From assembly GCF_042685265.1 (NCBI RefSeq), contig NZ_JBHUMX010000001.1: a stretch of 64,000 nt of DNA; one strand, written 5' to 3'. Shown piece after piece: positions 15,606 through 24,450 of this stretch (positions are counted from its first letter, which is position 1; each line of letters starts with the position of its first letter). The position numbers were made by a program, and so were the translations under genes. The DNA is from Oceanobacillus_B kapialis. Its GTDB lineage: Bacteria > Bacillota > Bacilli > Bacillales > Amphibacillaceae. The notes beneath the pieces are model-generated. The model was not told the origin of the DNA. It was given only the letters and a program-made list of their open reading frames with translations, and did no database searches.

Positions 15606-16520
15606 TTAAGCCTTTTCAAATGGTTTTATCATACCATAGACTGCTTTTGTATACGACAGGTCTATCCCTGCCCTCTCAGCCAAGCGAATTGCACCGCCAT
15701 GTAAATGGTCCAATTCGAGACGTAGCCCTTTTCTTCGATCTTGATGCATCGAAGAAGTAGCTTCAGCATGAAGGGCATGTAATTTCTTTTCTGCCTCTTT
15801 TACATCGTCATCACTTAGATTTGCCCCATTAGCATTTGCTAAATACTTCATTTCTTGCAGGACTTCTTTTGCAAGCTGAAACGTTTCAGGATAGGCTCTT
15901 ACTTCCCCTATCGATAAATTCGTTGCGGTTGTAATACCAGAAAAAGCATTAATAAACATATATTTCTTCCATAGTTCTGTCAAAATGCTTTCGCTATTAC
16001 TTACAGAAAAGTTTGCTTCTCCAACAAAAGACTCTAGTTTTTTACATATACCTCTTTGTACTGGGTGTAACGGACCAAAAATAAGATCATGAAAATCACT
16101 CGTATGCACAACATGCCCCTTGTTATTTAGTGTGGCTATAATAAAGGATAATCCACCAAGCACAGCTTTCCTACCTAAGTGTCGCTGTAAAACTTCAATA
16201 TGTTCTATCCCATTTAAAATTGGTAAAACATAAGCTCCATTTGCAACAAGTACCTTTAGCGGCTGCAAAACACCCTCTAAATGATAGCCCTTCACCCCCA
16301 CTAATACAAGGTCTGCATGGGGAATACTCTTTGGATCTGTTGCTACATTTGGCTGTTCGATGGAATAGTCACCGTGTTTACTATATATCTTCAATCCATG
16401 TTCGTCTAATTCAACGGCCCTTCGTTCCCTAACTAAAAAGGTAACATTTGCCCCAATTTCTTGTAAACGCGCTCCAAAATAACCTCCTAATGCGCCGGCC
16501 CCTACCACTACAACATTCAT
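15606..16520 (-). CDS. panE: 2-dehydropantoate 2-reductase
   Basis: It reduces ketopantoate to pantoate with NADPH in the pantothenate/CoA pathway. The 304-residue product begins with the Rossmann motif VVVGAGALGGYFGARL, has GVKGYH, the ILNGIEHIE stretch, and the catalytic-lysine helix ELWKKYMFINAFSG (about residues 188-201). The C-terminal SMHQDRRKGLRLELDHLHG is also typical. Several low-GC bacteria encode more than one PanE-like protein, so another 2-oxoacid is a possible substrate. It is the first gene of a three-gene operon. Confidence 0.9.
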   Translation of the reverse strand: MNVVVVGAGALGGYFGARLQEIGANVTFLVRERRAVELDEHGLKIYSKHGDYSIEQPNVATDPKSIPHADLVLVGVKGYHLEGVLQPLKVLVANGAYVLPILNGIEHIEVLQRHLGRKAVLGGLSFIIATLNNKGHVVHTSDFHDLIFGPLHPVQRGICKKLESFVGEANFSVSNSESILTELWKKYMFINAFSGITTATNLSIGEVRAYPETFQLAKEVLQEMKYLANANGANLSDDDVKEAEKKLHALHAEATSSMHQDRRKGLRLELDHLHGGAIRLAERAGIDLSYTKAVYGMIKPFEKA

Positions 16521-16605
16521 GTGCCTCCCCCTCTACCTTTTATTTGATACCGTTTTCTACATCGTACCTTGTTCTTGTATACATTGTCTACAACAACAAT
16601 TGAAC

Positions 16606-16745
16606 AAAAGCGCAGGGCGCCCGTTTTAGGGAAGGCCGACTAAGAACGCCCCGTCCTGGGGCCACGTCGGCATGACCCGGATCCTCCGGGCCCACGTACG
16701 GACTGGGACTGCGATTACTCGCCCTACCGAAAACCTTTTGCGCCT
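16606..16745 (+). repeat. High-GC dispersed repeat, family B, copy 1
   Basis: The block starts AAAAGCGCAGGGCGCCCGTTT and contains small hairpins (GCCCC-GTCCT-GGGGC inside GCCGAC/GTCGGC, and CCCGGATCCTCCGGG). Positions 16694-16739 match the minus strand of 60194-60239 over 46 bases with one mismatch. Its base composition is clearly more GC-rich than its surroundings. I see no believable gene in it. Confidence 0.85.
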
Positions 16746-17119
16746 GGCCATGCCAGGTGGCTCCATGATGCCACGCAAAGTGGCGGTTTTAATGGGGCAT
16801 TCTTACGCAGGAGATAATGTTACATGCCCCTGCATCAGGGGTATGTCGACGTTGGAATATTCTGTATTATTAACTAATTCTGCGTAAATAACAGTATATT
16901 GGACAATATGCCAGTATGTTTTTGCATTTTCCAATCTAACGGGATACTTCACAGAATACGCCAGTTAATTATAAATAATCAAAAAATATAACGTTTGAGG
17001 GATGAACCTATTACCTATACCATTGTTATATAAGTGCTTTAAGCGTCTGCCTACTACTAAATTCGATCTAGGCAAAAAGCATGAGAATGGATAATAAACG
17101 AGGAGGTCAAATTAGAAAG
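16746..17119. other. Non-coding region upstream of ehuB
   Basis: The left part (to about 16850) continues the GC-rich character with short palindromes such as GCCTGGCCATGCCAGG and GCATGCCCC...GGGGTATGTC. The right part is AT-rich and must contain the ehuB promoter, but I could not find a pair of -35/-10 boxes with good spacing. No coding frame with a ribosome site was seen. Confidence 0.5.
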
Positions 17120-18007
17120 ATGAAGAAAATCATACTTACTAGTCTATTAGGTTTATTATTAACCATTATGGTTGCTTGTGGCTCAGAAGAAGAAGCTTCT
17201 GGCGGTGACAGTGGTGAAGGAAAACTAGCAGAATTACAGGAATCAGGTACTGTAACAATTGGCTTTGCCAATGAAGAACCATACGCCTACGAAGAAGATG
17301 GCGAACTGAAAGGGGCTGCAGTAGACATTGCGGCCGCTGTCTTTTCTGAACTAGGGATCGATAACATGGAATCACAGCTTGCTAATTTCGGATCCCTTAT
17401 TCCTGGTTTGCAAGCAGATCAGTTTGATGTGGTAACAGCTGGTATGGCGATTACACCGGATCGCTGTGAACAGGCGGCATTCGGTGAACCAGAAATGGTA
17501 TATGGTGAGGGGATTGTCGTCCAGGCCGGAAACCCGCTAAACATTCAAAGCTATCAGGATATCGCTGACAACCCGGATATTCGCGTTTCTGTTATGTCCG
17601 GCGCAACGGAAGTTGGTTATCTGGAAAGCGTAGGAGTTAGTGATGACCAGATTACAACGGCAGATGATATTCCAGCTACCTTCTCAGCAATTCAGTCAGA
17701 TAGAGCTGATGTAACGACGGCTACAGAAATGACACTTCGTATGGCAGTTGAAACAGCAGGAGAGGACCTTGAGTTTGTAGATAGTTTCGAACAACCTGAT
17801 ATTGAAGGCGTACCAAGCTACGGTGCTGCGGCATTTTCTCAGGATAATACAGAGCTTAGAGACGCCTACAATGAGAAATTAAAAGAGTTGAAAGAAGACG
17901 GCACGGTAGCAGAATTGCTTGAAGCAAACGGATTCGATCCAGAGGCCAACATGGTTGAAGCAGGTGAAGTTACAACCGAATCTGTTTGCAGTGGGGAGAA
18001 CTATTAA
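17120..18007 (+). CDS. ehuB: Ectoine/hydroxyectoine ABC transporter substrate-binding lipoprotein EhuB
   Basis: EhuB binds ectoine and hydroxyectoine outside the cell and delivers them to EhuCD. The 295-residue product has a lipoprotein signal with MVAC (Cys20) and a family 3 binding fold: GFANEEPYAYEEDGELKGAA, QADQFDVVTAGMAITPDRC and GVPSYGAAAF. The order ehuB-ehuC-ehuD-ehuA is the classic one and supports this substrate over general amino acids. I chose ATG 17120 because the lipoprotein signal begins there; GGAGGT is 13 bases upstream, somewhat far. A hairpin with a T-run follows the gene. Confidence 0.9.
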   Translation: MKKIILTSLLGLLLTIMVACGSEEEASGGDSGEGKLAELQESGTVTIGFANEEPYAYEEDGELKGAAVDIAAAVFSELGIDNMESQLANFGSLIPGLQADQFDVVTAGMAITPDRCEQAAFGEPEMVYGEGIVVQAGNPLNIQSYQDIADNPDIRVSVMSGATEVGYLESVGVSDDQITTADDIPATFSAIQSDRADVTTATEMTLRMAVETAGEDLEFVDSFEQPDIEGVPSYGAAAFSQDNTELRDAYNEKLKELKEDGTVAELLEANGFDPEANMVEAGEVTTESVCSGENY

Positions 18008-18068
18008 CAATTAGGCTTATATAAAAGAAGACGCCAATTACACTGAAAACTTCTAGAAGACGAAACTC

Positions 18069-18113
18069 CATAGGGTCTTCCTCCCGCCCAAGGGGGATGG
18101 GCCCTATGTTTTT
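18069..18113 (+). terminator. Intercistronic hairpin between ehuB and ehuC
   Basis: CATAGGG (18069-18075) pairs with CCCTATG (18102-18108), extended by the TTCCTCCC/GGGGGAT region, and is followed by TTTTT. In the middle of an operon this can cause partial termination and stabilise the ehuB message. Confidence 0.75.
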
Positions 18114-18128
18114 ATGTAAACAAAAGGA

Positions 18129-18797
18129 GTGATCCCAATTAGTATATTTACAGAAATTTTCCCCTATCTTATGCGCGGTATTAATATTACGATAACGGTG
18201 CTTATCGCCTCTGCCATTTTAGGTTATTTAATGGCCTTTATCGCAGGACTTTGTCGTCTTTCCTCTAATATCTTTATTCGCAAAGCTACCGGGTTCTATA
18301 TCGAAGTATTTCGTGGCACATCATTAATCGTTCAATTGTTCTGGCTCTACTATGCCGTTCCTATGTTGTTTGACATTCAGCTTGGTAGCAACTGGCTTGT
18401 TGGGGTAGTTGCCATCGCACTGAATTATGGTGCATATATGTCAGAGATCGTCAGAGGCTCGATTCTTTCGGTAGCCAAGGGGCAAACAGAAGCAGCTACA
18501 GCACTAAACATGTCTAAATTCCAGCGTATGAGGCTGATTATTTTGCCTCAGGCCGTACGCATGATGCTTCCTGAGTTTGGCAATTATTTAATTCAAATGT
18601 TAAAAGCAACATCCTTAGTTTATTTAATTGGTATGAACGATATTTTATACTATGGTAATATTCTTCGAAGTAATGACTTATCACAGGCACCAACCGTATA
18701 CTTACTTCTATTGGTCTTCTACTTTATCCTGGCATTACCTATTATATGGCTAACTCGTAAAGCAGAAGTAATTTCCAAGAAAGGGGTGGCGAGCTAA
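18129..18797 (+). CDS. ehuC: Ectoine/hydroxyectoine ABC transporter permease EhuC
   Basis: This is one of two membrane subunits of the importer, about 220 residues with five hydrophobic segments and the transport signature EAATALNMSKFQRMRLIILP (about residues 121-140). The start is uncertain. The GTG at 18129 lies inside AAGGAGTGATC, which itself looks like a very good ribosome site; an in-frame ATT at 18138 has ideal spacing to it, and the first ATG is 14 codons in without a ribosome site. The stop overlaps the ehuD ATG (TAATG). Confidence 0.88.
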   Translation: MIPISIFTEIFPYLMRGINITITVLIASAILGYLMAFIAGLCRLSSNIFIRKATGFYIEVFRGTSLIVQLFWLYYAVPMLFDIQLGSNWLVGVVAIALNYGAYMSEIVRGSILSVAKGQTEAATALNMSKFQRMRLIILPQAVRMMLPEFGNYLIQMLKATSLVYLIGMNDILYYGNILRSNDLSQAPTVYLLLLVFYFILALPIIWLTRKAEVISKKGVAS

Positions 18798-19507
18798 TGG
18801 AAAATTGGAGCTGGGAAATATTTTTTGATGCCCTTCCTGTTGTATTGGAAGGTTTAGGAATTACAGTCGGTCTCACATTTGCCTGCTATTTATTTGCATT
18901 GCTATTCGGCTTTGTCTGGACCTTCCTACGAAGAATTCCATTTAAGCCATTAAATTGGTTGGTTACATGGATAATGGAGTTTATTCGTTCCACCCCTCCA
19001 CTGGTCCAATTATTCTTTATCTTCTATGCATGGCCAATGGTCCCAGGGATCGGAATGACCCTGTCACCTTTTACCAGTGCAGTTCTTGGGCTAGGCCTTC
19101 ATTTCAGCACCTATATTGGTGAAGTGTACCGCTCCGGAATTGAAGGAGTCGAGAAAGGACAGTGGGAAGCATCCCGTGCCTTAAATTTCAGTACCCGGCA
19201 AAAATGGTTGAAGGTTATTTTGCCACAGGCTATCCCTCCAACTATACCGATGCTTGGAAACTATTTAATCATTATGTTTAAAGAAGTGCCCCTCGCCTCT
19301 ACGATCGGTGTAGTTGGTATCCTGCATATGGCAAATAGTTATGGAGCACAGTACTGGGCATATTTAGAACCTTTAACCATCGTTGCGATTTTATTCTTAC
19401 TATTAAGCTACCCTTCTGCTATTCTAATAAATGTGTTAGAAAGAAGAATGAATCGTCGATTTGATAAAAAGGAAGCATTAAATAGTAGCAAAGGAGCGAC
19501 AACGTAA
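18797..19507 (+). CDS. ehuD: Ectoine/hydroxyectoine ABC transporter permease EhuD
   Basis: This is the second membrane subunit, 236 residues, forming a heterodimer with EhuC. It has about five membrane segments and the signature EASRALNFSTRQKWLKVILP (about residues 124-143). The N-terminal WSWEIFFDALPVVLEGLGIT is typical of the glutamine/polar amino-acid permease family. It is coupled by stop/start overlaps to ehuC upstream and ehuA downstream, so subunit stoichiometry is likely set by translational coupling. Confidence 0.9.
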   Translation: MENWSWEIFFDALPVVLEGLGITVGLTFACYLFALLFGFVWTFLRRIPFKPLNWLVTWIMEFIRSTPPLVQLFFIFYAWPMVPGIGMTLSPFTSAVLGLGLHFSTYIGEVYRSGIEGVEKGQWEASRALNFSTRQKWLKVILPQAIPPTIPMLGNYLIIMFKEVPLASTIGVVGILHMANSYGAQYWAYLEPLTIVAILFLLLSYPSAILINVLERRMNRRFDKKEALNSSKGATT

Positions 19508-20277
19508 TGACAGAACCAATTGTAACCTTTAAGGATATACACAAATCCTTTGGGGAAGTGGAAGTATTAAAAGGGATTAACCTTGATATTAAACCAGCGG
19601 AAAAGGTAGCCATTATCGGTCCAAGTGGATCTGGAAAAACGACCATTATCCGTATGTTAATGACACTAGAAAAGCCAACCTCTGGTGATATTATTGTAGA
19701 TGGTAATAATCTTTGGAAAATGGATAAAAACGGTAAACTAGTGGATGCTAATGAGAAGCATTTACGTTCCATTCGTGGAGATATCGGCATGGTCTTTCAA
19801 CATTTTAATCTCTTTCCACATATGACCATTTTAGAAAATTGTATGACTGCACCTATTCAAGTGAAAAAGGAAAATAAAGAAACTGCTAAAAAGCATTCAA
19901 TCGAGATGCTAGAAAAAGTAGGGCTTGGAGACAAACTTGATAATTATCCAAATCAGCTCTCTGGTGGACAAAAACAACGTGTTGCCATGGCCCGCGCTTT
20001 AGTCATGCGTCCAAAGGTCATGTTATTTGATGAGGTAACTTCTGCCTTAGATCCTGAGCTTGTTGGAGAAGTACTCGAAGTTATCCGTGATATTGCGAAA
20101 GAGGGAGAAATGGCTATGATTCTCGTTACCCATGAAATGGACTTTGCTCTCGATGTAGCGGATAAGGTTTTATTCCTCGATGAAGGGGTAATCGCAGAAC
20201 AAGGCACAGCAAGCGAAGTTATTGAGCATTCACGTAATGAACGCCTTCAAAGCTTTCTCAAGCGCTTTAGAGCATAA
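19507..20277 (+). CDS. ehuA: Ectoine/hydroxyectoine ABC transporter ATP-binding protein EhuA
   Basis: This ATPase drives ectoine and hydroxyectoine uptake. The 256-residue product has Walker A GPSGSGKTT (about residues 38-46), VFQHFNLFPH, signature LSGGQKQRVAMARAL, Walker B VMLFDEVTSALD and VTHEMDFA. The Walker B proline is replaced by valine (DEVTS), and there is a charged insertion (KMDKNGKLVDANEKHL) before the Q-loop; I recall both as features of the EhuA group. It is the last gene of the operon. Confidence 0.92.
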   Translation: MTEPIVTFKDIHKSFGEVEVLKGINLDIKPAEKVAIIGPSGSGKTTIIRMLMTLEKPTSGDIIVDGNNLWKMDKNGKLVDANEKHLRSIRGDIGMVFQHFNLFPHMTILENCMTAPIQVKKENKETAKKHSIEMLEKVGLGDKLDNYPNQLSGGQKQRVAMARALVMRPKVMLFDEVTSALDPELVGEVLEVIRDIAKEGEMAMILVTHEMDFALDVADKVLFLDEGVIAEQGTASEVIEHSRNERLQSFLKRFRA

Positions 20278-20337
20278 TCTAGGAGGCTTTGCAGTTTCTC
20301 CTATCTTTTTATGAAAATAGAATATAAAGCTATACAA

Positions 20338-20378
20338 AAATCCGCGCCATGCTTTGAATTTGAGCATGGTGCGGATTT
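20338..20378 (+). terminator. Bidirectional terminator between ehuA and murB
   Basis: AAATCCGCGCCATGCT pairs with AGCATGGTGCGGATTT (one G-T pair), with a T/A-rich flank on both sides, between convergent genes. A weaker hairpin (TAGGAG/CTCCTA plus TCTTTTT) lies just after ehuA. Confidence 0.85.
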
Positions 20379-20394
20379 ACTTTTACCTAACTAC

Positions 20395-21309
20395 TTATTT
20401 ATCTTCTCCAATAATCTTAACTTCTCGCTCCAGTTTCACGCCAAATTTTTCATTCACGGTTTTTTGTACATGTTGGATTAAGGCTATATATTCGCTTGCT
20501 GAGGCTCCATCCTTATTGACAATAAACCCTGCATGTTTTAATGATACTTGGGCTCCGCCTATTTGCTTTCCTTGCAAGTCACTGTCTTGGATAAGTTTGC
20601 CTGCAAAATAGCCCGGCGGACGCTTGAAAACACTACCACAGGAAGGATATTCCAATGGCTGCTTCGATTCCCGTTTATACGTCAAATCATCCATTACAGC
20701 CTTTATTTGCTCATACTCACCAGGTTGAAGTGCAAAGGTCGCTTCCAGTACAATATACCCTTTTTCTGGTATATTACTTGTACGGTAATCCATTTCCAAT
20801 TCTTCTGTAGAAAGTGTCAGCAAGTTTCCTTCCTTGTCTACCACTTTCGCGCTAACCAGTACATCTTTTATTTCCCCACCATAAGCGCCAGCATTCATAA
20901 ACAATGCCCCACCTACTGAACCTGGTATGCCACAGGCAAATTCCAGCCCACTTAACCTATTGTCCAGGGCATTTCTAGAAACGTCAATAATCCTCGCTCC
21001 ACTTTCTGCCACAATCGAATTTTCAGCTGTCCGAATGGAAGCCAACCCTTTTAAGTTCATAACAATGCCGCGAATTCCACCATCTTTTACAATGAGGTTA
21101 GACCCATTTCCTAGCAATGTAAAAGCTACCTTTTCGCTGTTTGCCAGCTTTATGATAGCCTGTACTTCTTCATATGTCTCTGGTGTGACGAGAATGTCTG
21201 CTTTTCCGCCAAGTCGAGTATAAGTATGGTTACTTAACAATTCATCTACCATTACATTCTGTTTGCTTGTAATGTTTATTAATTTTTCATATATGGGATG
21301 ATGATTCAT
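20395..21309 (-). CDS. murB: UDP-N-acetylenolpyruvoylglucosamine reductase
   Basis: MurB is the FAD- and NADPH-dependent enzyme that forms UDP-N-acetylmuramic acid in peptidoglycan precursor synthesis. The 304-residue product has the FAD-binding stretch TLLGNGSNLIVKDGGIRG, FACGIPGSVGGALFMNAGAYGG and the catalytic serine loop PSCGSVFKRPPGYFAGKLI, the short type II form usual in Bacilli. I chose ATG 21309, nine bases after AAAGGA; two upstream ATGs lie in or before that site. It appears monocistronic. Confidence 0.94.
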   Translation of the reverse strand: MNHHPIYEKLINITSKQNVMVDELLSNHTYTRLGGKADILVTPETYEEVQAIIKLANSEKVAFTLLGNGSNLIVKDGGIRGIVMNLKGLASIRTAENSIVAESGARIIDVSRNALDNRLSGLEFACGIPGSVGGALFMNAGAYGGEIKDVLVSAKVVDKEGNLLTLSTEELEMDYRTSNIPEKGYIVLEATFALQPGEYEQIKAVMDDLTYKRESKQPLEYPSCGSVFKRPPGYFAGKLIQDSDLQGKQIGGAQVSLKHAGFIVNKDGASASEYIALIQHVQKTVNEKFGVKLEREVKIIGEDK

Positions 21310-21367
21310 CTGTCTCATTCCTTTGAAGTTATTCCGCATGCCGTAGCACCGATTCCATTTTAAGTTA

Positions 21368-22180
21368 TTAAGAGTTATCTTTCCATAGAAAAGAATAAAT
21401 AAGCCGGTCTACACGCTGGTTTTCATGCAATGCACTATGGCCAAGGTTTTTATCATCAATGATTACCTCTTCAAATTGGTTGGCAGGGATCATTTGGCGC
21501 AATGCACCGACACTCTCAGGTACAGCGACACTATCCCCTGTACTACCGATATTTAAGACACTCACGCTATCCGGAAACGAGCGTTCATGCAACATATCTA
21601 ACGCAGAAGAATTTGGCATAAGATCTGTTGCTGCAGGCCCATAATTAAATTGAAAATACTCTTCGCTATATATGCCGTCAAAAGGGCTGCCGATCGCTAC
21701 AAACTTATCAACTTCAGGATACAATCCCTTATCAGTATATTGTTTGAGGAATTCAAATGATACAATCCCACCCATTGAATGACCCACTAAATTAATTGTA
21801 TTAACATCATAGTACCGCTTCAAATGTTTTAGAACAGATGCAAGCCACGCAGCACTCTTGGTAAAGCCCGCCCGGTTATCTTCCAGTATGACTTGGATAA
21901 ACTCCGGTTTTGAGTTTCCTTGCCCTAAATGACGTGCCACGATTTCTCCATTAGCAGAGACATTGTATATGAGCGCTTTGCTTCCCCAATTATATTTATT
22001 CTCAAATCGGTCCAGCATAAAACCAAACGAATTATATGTCCCCTTATAGCCATGCAAAAAAACGGTTGGCTTGGTTGCATTTATATCTGGCTTATTTTGA
22101 TCGGATAAGTAACTCACTGAGAACATTCCCGACAAGACTAAAAAGCCTACGATTAGTCTTGCAATCGTTTTTTCTTTCAA
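21368..22180 (-). CDS. DUF915-type alpha/beta hydrolase, secreted
   Basis: This is a serine hydrolase of lipase-like fold and unknown substrate. The 270-residue product has an N-terminal signal or anchor (about residues 8-26), the oxyanion-side motif FLHGYKGTYNSF, the nucleophile elbow GHSMGG (Ser135), an acid region NIGSTGDSVAVP, and a C-terminal histidine in LGHSALHENQ. These are the hallmarks of the DUF915 group found in many Firmicutes. The export signal implies action at the cell surface. It lies upstream of murB on the same strand with a 58-base gap. Confidence 0.85.
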   Translation of the reverse strand: MKEKTIARLIVGFLVLSGMFSVSYLSDQNKPDINATKPTVFLHGYKGTYNSFGFMLDRFENKYNWGSKALIYNVSANGEIVARHLGQGNSKPEFIQVILEDNRAGFTKSAAWLASVLKHLKRYYDVNTINLVGHSMGGIVSFEFLKQYTDKGLYPEVDKFVAIGSPFDGIYSEEYFQFNYGPAATDLMPNSSALDMLHERSFPDSVSVLNIGSTGDSVAVPESVGALRQMIPANQFEEVIIDDKNLGHSALHENQRVDRLIYSFLWKDNS

Positions 22181-22282
22181 AGACGATCCCTCATTTTTCT
22201 CAGATGTATAGTTAGTATACCATTTTTCAACTCACTTCTGTTCTGCAGACGACAAGATTTTTATTTTCTATTCCATTTATCT

Positions 22283-23080
22283 CTATAGAAGCTCTGATAT
22301 TAGGTGAAAAGAAGGTTTACGCTCCGAAAAAGTAGTAATATAGGTAAAACCAATGTCACGGAGCAACTCTAAAGACTCCTTAAATCGGTAGGCTACTGTG
22401 GATGCTATATGGGAATCCGATCCAAGTGTAATTATTTCTCCGCCACATGCTTTATATAGTTTTAGAATATCTGTGCTTGGCATTCCACTGTTAAGTCCAT
22501 AACGGAACCCGGAAGTGTTCAATTCAATGCCTTTTCCGTCTGGAATAATTTGATTAAAGATTTGCTGTAATAAATCGTGAAAATCATTTTTACTTTTTTC
22601 TTGCGTATATCTCTTAACTAAATCAATATGACCTAGGATATCATAGTCCTTAAAATGTTTTACGCAATAGAGCAACTCTTCATAATAGATTCGGTATGCT
22701 TCTTCAACCGTTTTACCCTCGAAAAAATTCCCCGAGTGGAGATCCTTCCGCTCAGCAGTATGCATGGAACAAATTATAAAATCAAATTTATTCTCGCTCA
22801 AAAACGCTTGATACCTCGGGAGTAGATATGGCTCCACTCCAATTTCCACTCCCTTTTTAATGCTTATCTTTTCCCCATAATGCTTTTTCATTTGCTGGAG
22901 CTTTTTTTCATAGTTTTCGACATCTAATTCAAAGGAAATGGATGGGTCAGGATAATCGAAATCCACATGCTCTGTAAAACAAATTCCCCTTACTCCTTTA
23001 TCAATTGCTGATTCAATGGTTTCTTCCATTGGCGTGGAACAATCTGCCGAAAAATCACTATGCATATGATAATCAAACAT
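22283..23080 (-). CDS. hisJ: Histidinol-phosphatase, PHP family
   Basis: It dephosphorylates histidinol phosphate, the penultimate stage of histidine synthesis. The 265-residue product has PHP-domain metal motifs: YHMHSDFS (His5, His7, Asp9) at the N-terminus, FTEHVDFDY, ICSMHTAE, LGHIDLV and SDSHI near the C-terminus. It is divergent from hisZ with a 130-base gap. The hisB gene here encodes only the dehydratase, so this enzyme supplies the step that is otherwise missing from the cluster. Confidence 0.92.
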   Translation of the reverse strand: MFDYHMHSDFSADCSTPMEETIESAIDKGVRGICFTEHVDFDYPDPSISFELDVENYEKKLQQMKKHYGEKISIKKGVEIGVEPYLLPRYQAFLSENKFDFIICSMHTAERKDLHSGNFFEGKTVEEAYRIYYEELLYCVKHFKDYDILGHIDLVKRYTQEKSKNDFHDLLQQIFNQIIPDGKGIELNTSGFRYGLNSGMPSTDILKLYKACGGEIITLGSDSHIASTVAYRFKESLELLRDIGFTYITTFSERKPSFHLISELL

Positions 23081-23100
23081 TTAAAATCTTCTCCTTTTGG

Positions 23101-23129
23101 TTGACTTTTCACACTACACTATTTACAAT
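23101..23129 (+). promoter_or_regulatory. Promoter of the his operon
   Basis: TTGACT (23101-23106) and TACAAT (23124-23129) are 17 bases apart on the plus strand, about 80 bases before hisZ. No T-box or attenuator features were found in the short leader. Confidence 0.7.
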
Positions 23130-23210
23130 ACTATATAACTTTACTTAGATAAAGCGATAAAGTAATAAAGGATATAAAATATTTCGATTTAACGGAAAAG
23201 GAGTATTCAT

Positions 23211-24449
23211 ATGCCCTACCAAGTTGGTACAGCGAAAGCGGAGTTTACCGTGCAGGAATTTAAACGTAGAGAGTCTTTAATTATGAAGTTAAAACATCGC
23301 TTCTTAACATACGGTTATAAACAAATTAGAACATCTACCTTTGAATCCTATGACCTTTATACAAACCTTACTGGAACGGTCAATAAAGACGATATGGTAA
23401 AAGTGATCGATTCTTCTGGGAAGGTGCTTGTATTACGGCCTGATGTAACCCTCCCTATAACTAGAATGGCTGCTGAGAGCGGAGCGGCGCAAAACGAACT
23501 GCGTTATTTTTATATCCAGGACATATTTCGAAGCACCGCCAGTGCCGGTACAAAGGAAAGCACGCAGGCCGGGATTGAATGTCTAGGGAATAATCGACCA
23601 GAAACAGACGCAGAGATTATTCTCCTTGCCATTCACAATTTGAAGGACCTAGGGTTTACTAATTTTAAAATAGAGATTGGCCATGCTGGATTTTTTAAAT
23701 CATTAATTGCTCCAGCAGGTTTGACAACGCCAGAGGTTGAGCAGCTACAGACCTACATTCAATCTAAAAATCTCGTGGAAATGGTGCCTTTCCTACAACG
23801 ATTATCCTTAGCTGAGGACCTTCGTGAAGCCATTCAAGCAATCCCAATGCTTTATGGTGCGCCAAAGGAAGTCATGCAACAAATCCCTAGTAATCTTTTA
23901 GACGAGGAAATGCGTAAAAATCTTACTAACTTAGCTGAAATTGTGGATTTATTAGAAGATTACGAGGTTGGAGAGCATATTGTCTTAAATCTCGGACTTA
24001 TTAATAACATGAATTATTACTCGGATGTCATTTTTCAAGGTTTTGTCGAACAAGTGGGACACCCTCTCCTAATGGGCGGACGCTACAATCAACTAGGCGA
24101 CCATTATGGTGTCGACCTGCCAGCTATAGGGTTTGCATTTGAAGTAGATGTCTTACAGGAGGCGCTTTTCCACCCCGGACAGCTAACAGAAGCTACAAAT
24201 GAGCCAACTCTTCTTATTATCTATGAGAAAAGTAAACAACGGGAAGCATTTCGCACGGCCCAGCTTTTACGCGAGAAAGGGTATATCGTCCGTCTTTGTC
24301 TTGAAAGCACGGATGTTGAAAATAGCTCTCCTGACATCCAATTAACCTTTAATGATAATAAAAATACCGTAGTTGACGGTACGACCACTAAAACATTTAC
24401 AAACAACCAAGAACTTCTTCAGATCCTTAACCAAGTGGGAGGAGCATAA
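23211..24449 (+). CDS. hisZ: ATP phosphoribosyltransferase regulatory subunit
   Basis: HisZ is a catalytically inactive relative of histidyl-tRNA synthetase that forms a hetero-octamer with short HisG and confers feedback control by histidine. The 412-residue product keeps class II synthetase-like regions (VLRPDVTLPITRMAAE, GGRYNQLGDHYGVDLPAIGFAFE) and lacks the tRNA anticodon-binding domain of true HisRS. AAAGGAG precedes the ATG. It leads the operon, one base ahead of hisG. Confidence 0.94.
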   Translation: MPYQVGTAKAEFTVQEFKRRESLIMKLKHRFLTYGYKQIRTSTFESYDLYTNLTGTVNKDDMVKVIDSSGKVLVLRPDVTLPITRMAAESGAAQNELRYFYIQDIFRSTASAGTKESTQAGIECLGNNRPETDAEIILLAIHNLKDLGFTNFKIEIGHAGFFKSLIAPAGLTTPEVEQLQTYIQSKNLVEMVPFLQRLSLAEDLREAIQAIPMLYGAPKEVMQQIPSNLLDEEMRKNLTNLAEIVDLLEDYEVGEHIVLNLGLINNMNYYSDVIFQGFVEQVGHPLLMGGRYNQLGDHYGVDLPAIGFAFEVDVLQEALFHPGQLTEATNEPTLLIIYEKSKQREAFRTAQLLREKGYIVRLCLESTDVENSSPDIQLTFNDNKNTVVDGTTTKTFTNNQELLQILNQVGGA

Positions 24450-24450
24450 G

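Noticed and set aside
16672..16887. 71-codon frame inside the GC-rich repeat
   Set aside because: It has no ribosome site, covers the palindromes of repeat family B, and is not preserved in copy 2.
20548..21223. Plus-strand frames opposite murB
   Set aside because: They are antisense shadows; MurB motifs are intact on the minus strand.
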